Positions 1 through 5,660 of a DNA stretch of 5,721 nucleotides are shown in pieces. Below the pieces are notes generated by a model. It worked only from the letters and a program-made list of their open reading frames with translations. It was not told where the DNA came from and made no database searches. A program made the position numbers and the translations under genes. The DNA is from Spirochaetia bacterium (GTDB taxonomy: Bacteria; Spirochaetota; Spirochaetia; Sphaerochaetales; Sphaerochaetaceae): NCBI GenBank assembly GCA_900769955.1, contig CAAGIP010000232.1, positions 1 to 5,721 of the forward strand, in the 5' to 3' direction. Position 1 is the first letter of the stretch. Each line of letters opens with the position of its first letter.

Positions 1-147
1 CCCGAGGGGTGCAGTCAACCACCCCACGATGCGACGTCACCTGTGTGTCCTGAATGTGAAACTGCAGGAATCAAAGCCGGGAGGCCGATAAAAGCCGTCA
101 GTACCGGTGGACAGTCGCACGCTCCCGCAGTTCTACTGCGTGGGTAG
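1..147 (+). CDS. Possible C-terminal tail of TnpB/OrfB, 5' truncated by the window edge
   Basis: The first reading frame is open from base 1 to the TAG at 145-147, giving 48 residues. They include VCPECETAG (residues 15-23), RPIKAVSTGGQSHAPAVLL and then RG-stop. The stop lies in the terminal repeat of the insertion element, as is usual for tnpB genes. The HAPAVL stretch sits over the terminal hairpin where many family members have EAPTL-stop. The CPEC pair could be a relic of the zinc ribbon, but the usual following DRD/NAA segment is absent. The tail is therefore either divergent or degenerate, or the frame is open by chance. TnpB is an RNA-guided nuclease that uses an RNA from this same end. 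Without the upstream catalytic RuvC region the call stays tentative. Confidence 0.35.
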   Translation, partial: PEGCSQPPHDATSPVCPECETAGIKAGRPIKAVSTGGQSHAPAVLLRG

Positions 148-152
148 TTGAT
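1..152 (+). mobile_element. Right end of an IS200/IS605-family (TnpB-type) element, partial
   Basis: The stretch ends in an imperfect hairpin (about 121-147: CGCAG at 126-130 pairs with CTGCG at 136-140 around loop TTCTA, then a bulged T141 and further C/G pairs), followed by GGGTAGTTGAT. Hairpins with a bulged T near the tip, followed by GGTAGTT(C/G)A, are characteristic of IS200/IS605 right ends. A related terminus (GGTAGTTCAC) occurs on the minus strand at the other edge of this window. A second hairpin (GGGGTG at 6-11 with CACCCC at 20-25) lies upstream. The body of the element is outside the window to the left. The exact boundary near 147-152 is inferred by aligning the two termini, not from an empty site. 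Confidence 0.55.
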
Positions 153-211
153 GATAACAGATAATGGTTCCGATTTGAATTCTTTTGTACCTGTGTAAGT
201 TTGATGCATAT

Positions 212-231
212 ATATACAGGAATCTGTATAT
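212..231. promoter_or_regulatory. Perfect palindrome upstream of tctC, candidate operator
   Basis: ATATACAG at 212-219 and CTGTATAT at 224-231 form a perfect 8-bp inverted repeat around the spacer GAAT. Its centre lies about 52 bp upstream of the predicted transcription start near 274. That placement fits an activator site just upstream of the -35 box or an auxiliary repressor site. No T-run follows, so it is not an intrinsic terminator. The symmetry suggests a dimeric helix-turn-helix regulator, but I cannot name the family, and no regulator gene is in the window. Confidence 0.5.
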
Positions 232-237
232 TGGTTA

Positions 238-267
238 TTGAATTTTGTAATTCATTTGTTATATATT
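238..267 (+). promoter_or_regulatory. Sigma70-type promoter of the tctCBA operon
   Basis: The -35 box TTGAAT (238-243) and the -10 box TATATT (262-267) are separated by 18 bp, matching the consensus at four and five of six positions. Transcription would begin near 274, leaving a short leader that contains the ribosome binding site. The region is strongly AT-rich compared with the genes. It lies downstream of the insertion-element end, so the operon seems to keep its own promoter rather than depending on the element. Confidence 0.55.
239..254. promoter_or_regulatory. Second palindrome overlapping the tctC -35 box
   Basis: TGAATT (239-244) and AATTCA (249-254) are perfect 6-bp arms around TTGT. 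The site covers most of the -35 box and the front of the promoter spacer, so a protein bound here would block RNA polymerase. Its centre is 25 bp from the palindrome at 212-231. The arm sequences differ, so the same regulator need not bind both. AT-rich palindromes of this size can arise by chance, hence the modest confidence. Confidence 0.3.
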
Positions 268-276
268 ACTCCTGCT

Positions 277-284
277 AGGGAGGT
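277..284 (+). promoter_or_regulatory. Ribosome binding site of tctC
   Basis: AGGGAGGT is a near-consensus Shine-Dalgarno sequence ending 5 nt before the ATG at 290. It is the strongest ribosome binding site in the window, fitting the high abundance expected of a periplasmic binding protein. It contrasts with the last two genes, which have none. Confidence 0.8.
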
Positions 285-289
285 TAACA

Positions 290-1306
290 ATGAAAAAATC
301 ACTCATTGTTCTCATATCGTTGTTCGTCATCGTCAGCTCACTTTTTGCTCAGGGTGCAGCTGAATCGGTTTATCCGGAAAAAGCCATCACCATGATCATT
401 CCTTATGGTGCAGGCGGTACAACGGACGTATCAGGAAGAAAGTTCGCCGCACTCCTTTCAAAGGAACTCGGCGTTGCGGTAACCGTCGTCAACCAGGGCG
501 GTGCTTCAGGCTCAATCGGATGTCAGGCTGCACTCGATGCCAACCCTGACGGATACACGGTTCTCTTCACTGCTGAAAGCCTCGGAACCCAAAGAGTAAT
601 GGGGCTTACCGATCTCAGCTATGACAATTACAAGATCATCTCAACAATGGTCAATGACCCGAAGGTCATCGTCGTTGCAAAGAACAGTAAGTACAATACA
701 CTTGCAGACCTTCTTGCTGACATGCAGGCTAATCCCGGCAAGATCAAGATGAGCTACACAGGGCCCGGCGGGTCCGGTCACGTACAGGGCCTCATCATGG
801 AGAAGCTCGGCTACGTTCCCGCACTCACGGCTTACTCCTCAGGCGCAGACTGCTACCGTGCGGTTCTTTCCGGCGAGGTTGATTTCACCAACTCCAACAT
901 CTCAACCGTAAAGGCCCTGATCCAGAGCGGCGATCTCAAGCTTCTCGGTGTCAGCAGTAACGTCAAGCTCAGCATCTACCCCGATGCTCCTCTCTTCGAA
1001 GAGGTTGATCCTGCAGCTGCACCTTACATGAAGAATGCATTCACACCGCTTAACTTCCTCGTAAGCAATCAGGTTGATGACAGTGTCGTTGAAGTTCTCA
1101 GAAATGCAACAAAGAAGGTTGTCGAGAGTGCTGAATGGAAGAGCTTCATCAAGGACAACGCTCTTGAAGAGCTCTATGTCCAGTATCCCACAGCTGAAGC
1201 TACCAAGGAGTTCTACAGGAACTGGGAAAGCATGGTAAGCTGGATGCTCTACGATGCAGGTGTCACAAAGTTCTCTCCTGCTGACTTCGGTATCGCCAAG
1301 CCGTGA
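290..1306 (+). CDS. tctC: TctC-family periplasmic solute-binding protein of a TTT transporter
   Basis: This 338-residue protein is the extracytoplasmic receptor of a tripartite tricarboxylate transporter (TctC/Bug family). It binds a carboxylate and delivers it to TctA/TctB. Residues 1-20 are a signal peptide (MKKS, a hydrophobic core, then LFA before QGAAES) without a lipobox cysteine, so the protein should be soluble and periplasmic. Family signatures follow: YPEKAITMIIPYGAGGTTD (28-46), VVNQGGASGSIG (67-77), NPDGYTVLF (85-93) and a C-terminal AGVTKFSPADFGI segment (323-335). The length is normal for the family, and the ATG is fixed by an excellent ribosome binding site. Bug-type receptors bind varied ligands (citrate, other di- and tricarboxylates, aromatic acids, amino acids), and the substrate cannot be inferred here. 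It is first in the operon, 71 bp ahead of tctB with a strong stem-loop between. The AQGAAES junction is spirochaete-like. Confidence 0.93.
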   Translation: MKKSLIVLISLFVIVSSLFAQGAAESVYPEKAITMIIPYGAGGTTDVSGRKFAALLSKELGVAVTVVNQGGASGSIGCQAALDANPDGYTVLFTAESLGTQRVMGLTDLSYDNYKIISTMVNDPKVIVVAKNSKYNTLADLLADMQANPGKIKMSYTGPGGSGHVQGLIMEKLGYVPALTAYSSGADCYRAVLSGEVDFTNSNISTVKALIQSGDLKLLGVSSNVKLSIYPDAPLFEEVDPAAAPYMKNAFTPLNFLVSNQVDDSVVEVLRNATKKVVESAEWKSFIKDNALEELYVQYPTAEATKEFYRNWESMVSWMLYDAGVTKFSPADFGIAKP

Positions 1307-1324
1307 ACCTAAAATAAGTGAACG

Positions 1325-1355
1325 TGACCGCAGGGATAAAACCTCTCTGCGGTCA
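1325..1355 (+). promoter_or_regulatory. Intercistronic stem-loop between tctC and tctB
   Basis: TGACCGCAGGGA (1325-1336) pairs with TCTCTGCGGTCA (1344-1355) as a 12-bp stem with one G-U pair and a 7-nt loop. No U-run follows, so it is not a classical intrinsic terminator. Stem-loops directly after the binding-protein gene are common in transporter operons. They protect the upstream message from 3' exonucleases and reduce expression of the membrane genes relative to the receptor. That role is inferred here. Its presence also argues against translation of this stretch as part of tctB. Confidence 0.7.
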
Positions 1356-1366
1356 ATTATGTCTTC

Positions 1367-1371
1367 GGAGG
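1367..1371 (+). promoter_or_regulatory. Ribosome binding site that fixes the TTG start of tctB
   Basis: GGAGG ends 6 nt before the TTG at 1378-1380, an ideal distance. The in-frame GTG at 1318, 20 codons upstream, has no comparable site and lies just ahead of the stem-loop. Confidence 0.75.
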
Positions 1372-1377
1372 ATAAAA

Positions 1378-1863
1378 TTGGAAGAAAAAAATAAAAAGAT
1401 AAATCCGGTCCTGATCGAAGGAGCCGTACTCTTTGTGCTTTCAGCCGCCGGTATTGTCTTTTCAGTAATAAGTCACTATGGGTTTAAGGTTGAGTGGAAA
1501 TTATCTCCTTATTTGTTTCCTTTGTTCATTTCCATCATGCTCTGCCTTCTTTCCGTCTCGCTGATATTAGGCAGCTTCAGAGGACTTAAGGAAGAGAAGA
1601 GGAAGAAGGGGGACAGAAGGACATTCATCATTTTCCTTTCAGAGTGCGCCGTTTATCTCTTCGCACTGAAATACCTGGGCTTCCCGATCTCAACGATACT
1701 CCTGCTCGGTGCGATCGTGCACCTCCTGGGTGAGAGATCGTGGTGGAAGATAATCCTGATCAGTGTTGTCACTTCAGTGATAATCTATCTGCTTTTCGGT
1801 GTTTATCTCGGTGTCATGCTTCCCAAGGGCAAGCTTTTATATTTGATAGGAATTAGGTTATGA
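1378..1863 (+). CDS. tctB: TctB-family small membrane subunit of the TTT transporter
   Basis: Starting from TTG at 1378, the product has 161 residues, the usual size of TctB. It is the small inner-membrane subunit that assembles with TctA and is required for uptake. Hydrophobic segments lie at about 12-32, 45-66, 82-118 (probably two helices broken by YLGFP at 99-103) and 122-147, separated by a basic cytoplasmic loop at 68-81 (RGLKEEKRKKGDRR). Family hallmarks are the LSPYLFPLFISI segment leading helix 2 (42-53) and the C-terminal LLFGVYLGVMLPKGKLL (138-154). A GTG at 1318 would add 20 residues lacking any membrane or signal feature and would run through the stem-loop, so it was rejected. 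The stop codon overlaps the tctA start as ATGA, which implies translational coupling. Confidence 0.88.
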   Translation: MEEKNKKINPVLIEGAVLFVLSAAGIVFSVISHYGFKVEWKLSPYLFPLFISIMLCLLSVSLILGSFRGLKEEKRKKGDRRTFIIFLSECAVYLFALKYLGFPISTILLLGAIVHLLGERSWWKIILISVVTSVIIYLLFGVYLGVMLPKGKLLYLIGIRL

Positions 1864-3347
1864 GTCTTAATTACATGCTTTCATATTTCATTGATCCGAG
1901 GTTCATCCTTCTCGTATTGCTTGGCTCTGTGCTGGGACTCTTCATCGGTGCCATTCCCGGCCTTTCCGTCACGATGGCAACTGCATTGCTTGTATCTGTC
2001 ACCTATTCCTGGGGGACTTCGGATGCCATGGCCATGATAATGGGCCTTTATGTGGTGGGTGTATTCTCAGGTGCGCTCTCCGCAATCCTCATCAACATTC
2101 CCGGAGCTCCGAGCTCCGTCGTAACCGCTTTTGACGGTTATCCCCTTGCAAAGAGAGGTGAGGCATATAAGTCACTCAAGTATGCAACCATTTACTCATT
2201 CTTCGGTTCAGTTTTCGGTTTCCTTGCTTTATGGCTTATTTCCGGACCCATTTCCGATATTGCACTGAAGTTCCATCCAATTGACTACTTCCTGCTGTCC
2301 TTCTTCGGACTGCTTGCAGTCGGAAGCCTCACCAGTAAGTCCTTTACCAAAGGACTCATCAGTGCGGCAGTCGGTCTTCTCATCGCAATGGTAGGTATGG
2401 ACAGCGTCATGGGACGTCCGAGACTCACATTCGGCATCAGGGCACTTCAGGGAGGAATCAATGTCGTTCCGGCCCTGGTGGGGCTTTTCGGAATGACTGA
2501 AGTGCTTTCTTCCATCATGCAGAAGAAGATGGGGGCTGAGGTAAGTGAGATGAAGAATGAGAAGGTTCCTTTAAAGGGTATTCTCAAACACTTCCCGTTA
2601 TCAGTCATCTACTCATGCATAGGTACTTTTGTCGGAGCGCTTCCCGGTGCGGGCGGTCCCGTTGCATCGTTCCTTGCATACTCAACCGCTCAGAAGATAG
2701 TCAAGAATCCATCCCGTGAGTTCGGTGACGGGGCAGTGGAAGGCATCGTCGCAAGTGAAAGCAGCAACAATGCATGCATCGGAGGTGCACTCATTCCGAT
2801 GCTGACCCTGGCAGTTCCCGGTGATGCCGTAACCGCCATCATTTTAAGCGTGTTCATCGTGCATGGCATGCAGCCAGGACCTCTCTTCATCAGGACACAG
2901 CCTGATATGTTCGCAGCCGTGCTGGCCGGAGGCTTTGTCGGATGTCTTTTCCTGCTGCTGCTCGGTCTGCTGGTTGCTCCGAAGCTCAGTAAGCTGATTC
3001 TCGTTCCCAAGAGAATCCTCCTGCCGATTGTCACGGTGCTGTGCATAATCGGAAGCTTTGCATGCAACAACAGGGTATTCGATGTAGTTCTGATGTTCCT
3101 CTTCGGACTCCTGGGTTATTTCATGAGAAAACATGATTACCCGACAGCACCGATGGTGCTTGCGATAGTGCTCGGAGGTATGATGGACTCAAACTTCAGA
3201 AGAACCGTTTCCCTGCTTGCAAGTGAGGAGCATAAGATCGCATACCTCTTCGCAAGTCCCATAACGGTGGTGCTTTTCATAGTAACGGTACTGACACTTC
3301 TTTTCAGCATTCCAGCATTCAAGAAGATTTTCAGCCGTAAAAAGTGA
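1860..3347 (+). CDS. tctA: TctA-family large membrane permease of the TTT transporter
   Basis: This 495-residue polytopic protein is the translocating subunit of the TTT system, expected to import substrate with a proton or sodium gradient. It has the internal duplication typical of TctA. The first half carries GLFIGAIPGLSVTMA (26-40) and NIPGAPSSVVTAFDGYP (79-95). The second half carries the matching FVGALPGAGGPVASFLAY (257-274), VASESSNNA (297-305), TLAVPGDA (316-323) and HGMQPGPLF (335-343). The repeated G-A-[IL]-P-G motifs are the family signature. Hydrophobic segments fill the remainder, with a basic end (FKKIFSRKK) on the cytoplasmic side. The length is normal. The ATG overlaps the tctB stop by four bases, and an AGGA-like site lies about 8 nt upstream. 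Minus-strand open frames over this gene are shadows. No odd residues or frameshifts were seen. Confidence 0.95.
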   Translation: MSLNYMLSYFIDPRFILLVLLGSVLGLFIGAIPGLSVTMATALLVSVTYSWGTSDAMAMIMGLYVVGVFSGALSAILINIPGAPSSVVTAFDGYPLAKRGEAYKSLKYATIYSFFGSVFGFLALWLISGPISDIALKFHPIDYFLLSFFGLLAVGSLTSKSFTKGLISAAVGLLIAMVGMDSVMGRPRLTFGIRALQGGINVVPALVGLFGMTEVLSSIMQKKMGAEVSEMKNEKVPLKGILKHFPLSVIYSCIGTFVGALPGAGGPVASFLAYSTAQKIVKNPSREFGDGAVEGIVASESSNNACIGGALIPMLTLAVPGDAVTAIILSVFIVHGMQPGPLFIRTQPDMFAAVLAGGFVGCLFLLLLGLLVAPKLSKLILVPKRILLPIVTVLCIIGSFACNNRVFDVVLMFLFGLLGYFMRKHDYPTAPMVLAIVLGGMMDSNFRRTVSLLASEEHKIAYLFASPITVVLFIVTVLTLLFSIPAFKKIFSRKK

Positions 3348-3356
3348 TCTCAGGAC

Positions 3357-3381
3357 AGGTGTGGCCATCAGGGGCACACCT
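3357..3381 (+). terminator. Weak stem-loop after tctA, possible operon end
   Basis: AGGTGTG (3357-3363) and CACACCT (3375-3381) form a perfect 7-bp stem, with a possible inner CC/GG pairing, starting 9 nt after the tctA stop. No U-run follows, so an intrinsic terminator is doubtful. It may instead be a 3' stabilising hairpin, or may help a factor-dependent stop. The next gene has its own promoter-like sequence just downstream, which supports the operon ending here. Confidence 0.35.
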
Positions 3382-3391
3382 TCCATGCATC

Positions 3392-3420
3392 TTGACCGGA
3401 AAAAAAGACTGATTTACGAT
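3392..3420 (+). promoter_or_regulatory. Promoter abutting the start codon of the metallopeptidase gene
   Basis: TTGACC (3392-3397, five of six matches) is followed after exactly 17 bp by TACGAT (3415-3420, four of six). Transcription would start near 3427, only a couple of bases before the ATG at 3429. The spacer carries a seven-A run. Since no Shine-Dalgarno sequence precedes the ATG, this arrangement predicts a leaderless or nearly leaderless message. Confidence 0.5.
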
Positions 3421-3428
3421 TTTCCCAT

Positions 3429-4817
3429 ATGATGTATTTCAGAGTTTTATCCATTATTCTTTGTATCATATTCTTTTTCGTTTCATGCGGAAACAATGCA
3501 CCTCAGCCGGCTCCCGAAAAGAAAGGGTATGAGGTTACCCATAAGATTGATGGTGCTGAAATAACTGCGGGAAAGGATGCATATGTCCTTATCACCAACT
3601 TTGCATCAGGCTACTCCACAGGTGGTTATGAAGGTGATGATAACCTCTGGGCTTATACCGTTACTTCCGATATAGCCGGAAGCAGGGATGCCGTTGATAT
3701 CTCAAAGCCATACAATGATGATTGCGTCTGGTACTGGGATAATGTGTATATCAGTTCTAAGACTGCCAGAAAGACGATTGATACCACTGAGCTGACTGAT
3801 CTCAGGGATGAGACGAACGGCATCATCTGGTTTCTTGATGACACTCTCGGTGACTATTCCCGGAAGAAAGTCATCAATACGGTTCAGTCCCTTCTGTCCC
3901 TTGGCCTCAACCTCCGTTCTGAGGAGGAAACGCTTCATGTCACTCCTTCTTCCGATTATCTCGTTGATGGAAAGTACCTTCCCATCATCTTCTATGATTT
4001 CGGGGAAGAGAGGAAGAACACGTTTGCCTACTTCTGGAGTCAGGTGTACACGAACAAAAGCTACAGGAACGGTGTTGCCGCGATCTTTGTGAACACGTCA
4101 AAGCTCTCGTCCGATCCCGATACTGCCGCAGCAAGGCTCAAATACACTCTTTCCCATGAGTATGTTCATCTGCTCCATGCTGACTGGAAGTATGTGGACG
4201 GCGGGGAGTATGATAACAAAACGCTTGTTCATTTTTTCAACGAGGGACTTGCAAACTACGTTGCGGATAAAGAGACAGGTGCCGACCTGTACACAAGACA
4301 GGGCACTTATATAAGGAACATGTTCAGGGCCATGAATCATTACCATCCGTTAAGTTCTGCGTATTCAAACAGTGATTACGGTGTCGGAAGCATGTTCTTC
4401 CACTATGTGGAGGAAATGTACGGGATTGAAAAGTGTGAAGCGATAATGAAAGCGGACAGCAAGGATCTCACCGGTGCGGAAGCGGTTCTGGGACTTCCGT
4501 TTGAAAAAGTATATGAAGACTTCATGCTTCATCTGATACAGTCAGTTTCCAAGGATGAAATCGTCATTGAAGGCATATCTCCGATGGATTTTGCCGATGG
4601 TCTGAAGACAGGACAGGTAATCATCGATTCAGGAGTTTTCGACCATTCTTCCGATTACTCCTTATGCATAGACGAACCTGTATACACATCTGAGATAGGG
4701 CCGATGAGCATTGCAGTGCACAGGATAGTTGAGGATGTCTCAGGCGTGACAGTTAAGTCTGACAGCAGCTTCATCAGGAGCCGGATCTTTTATCTTCCTT
4801 CCGAAGTGACTCTGTAA
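3429..4817 (+). CDS. Exported lipoprotein, zinc metallopeptidase of gluzincin type (M30-like)
   Basis: The 462-residue product starts with a lipoprotein signal peptide: MMYFR, a hydrophobic core and FVSC with the lipidated cysteine at 20. The relaxed Phe-containing lipobox is acceptable in spirochaetes. A short Pro/Lys linker (22-33) precedes the folded part. The catalytic motif SHEYVHLLH gives zinc ligands H243 and H247 and the general base E244. A third ligand, E272, lies 25 residues downstream in FFNEGLANYVAD, the gluzincin arrangement. The following YGVGSMFFHYVEEMYG (317-332) resembles the helix after the active site in M30 (hyicolysin-like) peptidases, the closest family I recognise. The substrate is unknown. 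It should act at the periplasmic or outer face of the envelope. A second ATG at 3432 could also serve as the start. Neither has a ribosome binding site. The C-terminal 90 residues are unrecognised. It lies 81 bp after tctA, probably as a separate unit. Confidence 0.75.
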   Translation: MMYFRVLSIILCIIFFFVSCGNNAPQPAPEKKGYEVTHKIDGAEITAGKDAYVLITNFASGYSTGGYEGDDNLWAYTVTSDIAGSRDAVDISKPYNDDCVWYWDNVYISSKTARKTIDTTELTDLRDETNGIIWFLDDTLGDYSRKKVINTVQSLLSLGLNLRSEEETLHVTPSSDYLVDGKYLPIIFYDFGEERKNTFAYFWSQVYTNKSYRNGVAAIFVNTSKLSSDPDTAAARLKYTLSHEYVHLLHADWKYVDGGEYDNKTLVHFFNEGLANYVADKETGADLYTRQGTYIRNMFRAMNHYHPLSSAYSNSDYGVGSMFFHYVEEMYGIEKCEAIMKADSKDLTGAEAVLGLPFEKVYEDFMLHLIQSVSKDEIVIEGISPMDFADGLKTGQVIIDSGVFDHSSDYSLCIDEPVYTSEIGPMSIAVHRIVEDVSGVTVKSDSSFIRSRIFYLPSEVTL

Positions 4818-4832
4818 AAAAAATCATCAATC

Positions 4833-4841
4833 TGTTATATT
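4833..4841 (+). promoter_or_regulatory. Extended -10 element directly before the barrel-protein gene
   Basis: TGTTATATT matches the extended -10 form TGN-TATAAT with one mismatch. The predicted start of transcription is 6-7 nt downstream, at or next to the GTG at 4848. No good -35 box is present, and an eight-A tract (4816-4823) lies roughly where one would sit. This suggests a separate promoter within the 30-bp gap after the peptidase gene and a second leaderless transcript. Confidence 0.45.
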
Positions 4842-4847
4842 TCTGCC

Positions 4848-5648
4848 GTGGCCAGGAAAAAGTTTCTTCTGATTATATTATTGCTTACGGCTGTTTTCAG
4901 CGTTCATGCCGACAGTATACTGGCTACCTATGACTTTACCTTCTACAAAACCGTTTCGGAGTCGCTTCAGATCGCGAACAAGGAGAAGATCGGCTTCGAC
5001 TATACTGGATTCGGGTTCCTGGGAGCGAACAGAAAAGAGGGTGTGTTTCTCCGTGTCGGACTGCAGGCACCGTATAAATCCCTTATCGGAATCGTGAAGC
5101 CGGAGACCGTGAATTATGAGGTTGAGGAAGAAAACGGTGCGGTTTCAGTAATCAAGGCTCAGGAGAAGACAACTGAACTGACTCTCTCATTCATCTTCGG
5201 AAGTGCAAAAAGGATGGCCTTTGACGAGAAACTTGATTTCTACCTCGGATACGGCTTTCTCGTCAGCATGAACATTTACAATAAATCCAATATATCAGGT
5301 CTTATGGACATAAAGTCCTTCCAGACCAGGCTTGCGTTTGACTTTGATGCAGGTGCAAAGTTCCTGCTCAGGGGAAACCACTCTCTCAGAATCGGTATAT
5401 ACGGATCCTACAGCCTTGTTACCCTGACATCCCTCACAATGACATTCAGGGATGAGAGCATTGAGCCGTTTTCATATTTTGAGTCGGAATTCACCTTTCT
5501 CAGAAACAATAATTTCTTCATTCTTCCGATAAAGTATGTCGGATATATATCAATGGGTATTACATTCTCAAGCAACAGCTACAGGAAGATGTACAGATAC
5601 ACCATCACTGACAGGGATTCAAACGGAATTCTTGAAGAGCTGAAGTGA
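4848..5648 (+). CDS. Putative outer-membrane beta-barrel protein, probably 3' truncated by an insertion element
   Basis: I do not recognise a named family. The 266 residues begin with a clear signal peptide (MARKKFLLIILLLTAVFSVHA, cleavage after A21 before DS). The rest is built from alternating hydrophobic/polar stretches with many aromatics, for example FDYTGFGFLGA (50-60), KLDFYLGYGFLVSMNIYN (128-145), RLAFDFDAGAKFLL (161-174), LRIGIYGSYSLV (180-191) and YVGYISMGITFSS (230-242). This pattern fits an outer-membrane barrel. GTG is the only plausible start, since no in-frame ATG lies nearby and no ribosome binding site exists. The end is odd: TDRDSNGILEELK (254-266) looks like the opening of a calcium-binding TSP3-type repeat (D255, D257, N259, G260). 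The TGA at 5646-5648 lies within the adjoining insertion-element terminus, so the native protein was probably longer. It may be co-expressed with the lipoprotein peptidase upstream. Confidence 0.6.
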   Translation: MARKKFLLIILLLTAVFSVHADSILATYDFTFYKTVSESLQIANKEKIGFDYTGFGFLGANRKEGVFLRVGLQAPYKSLIGIVKPETVNYEVEEENGAVSVIKAQEKTTELTLSFIFGSAKRMAFDEKLDFYLGYGFLVSMNIYNKSNISGLMDIKSFQTRLAFDFDAGAKFLLRGNHSLRIGIYGSYSLVTLTSLTMTFRDESIEPFSYFESEFTFLRNNNFFILPIKYVGYISMGITFSSNSYRKMYRYTITDRDSNGILEELK

Positions 5649-5660
5649 ACTACCGCCACC

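Larger units (their letters stand above)
1..172 (+). ncRNA. Possible omega-RNA (reRNA) 3' part with guide, left element
   Basis: In IS200/IS605 elements with tnpB, the 3' end of tnpB and the right end are transcribed as the omega-RNA scaffold, and the flanking DNA just past the right end becomes the guide. Here the scaffold would include the hairpins at 6-25 and 121-147. The guide would begin near 153 and run about 16-20 nt into the spacer upstream of tctC (starting GATAACAG). The 5' end is outside the window. This is inference from family biology; the sequence shows only the hairpins and the terminus. Confidence 0.35.

Noticed and set aside
15..209. Minus-strand open frame of 64 codons at the left edge
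   Set aside because: It runs antisense to the insertion-element right end and across the host junction, with no ribosome binding site and no recognisable domain.
201..232. Alternative promoter TTGATG (201-206) with TATATT (227-232)
   Set aside because: The 20-bp spacing is too long and the -10 falls in the palindrome; the pair at 238-267 is better spaced and closer to the gene.
1318..1377. GTG-initiated N-terminal extension of tctB
   Set aside because: It has no ribosome binding site and encodes a stem-loop; the TTG at 1378 has an ideal GGAGG and gives the normal family length.
3357..3381. Stem-loop after tctA as a strong rho-independent terminator
   Set aside because: No U-run follows the stem, so it is listed only as a weak candidate.
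2690..3386. Four minus-strand open frames opposite the 3' part of tctA and the following spacer
   Set aside because: They are antisense to a strongly conserved permease gene, overlap one another, and show no domain or ribosome binding site.
3653..4346. Open frames on both strands overlapping the metallopeptidase (3653-3844, 3702-3938, 4098-4346 minus; 3808-4092 plus)
   Set aside because: They are out of frame with a gene that has a signal peptide and an intact catalytic motif. Their translations are low-complexity or serine/arginine-rich, as expected of shadow frames.
4906..5097. Plus-strand open frame of 63 codons within the barrel gene
   Set aside because: It is an arginine/serine-rich shadow of the barrel gene's reading frame, with no ribosome binding site.
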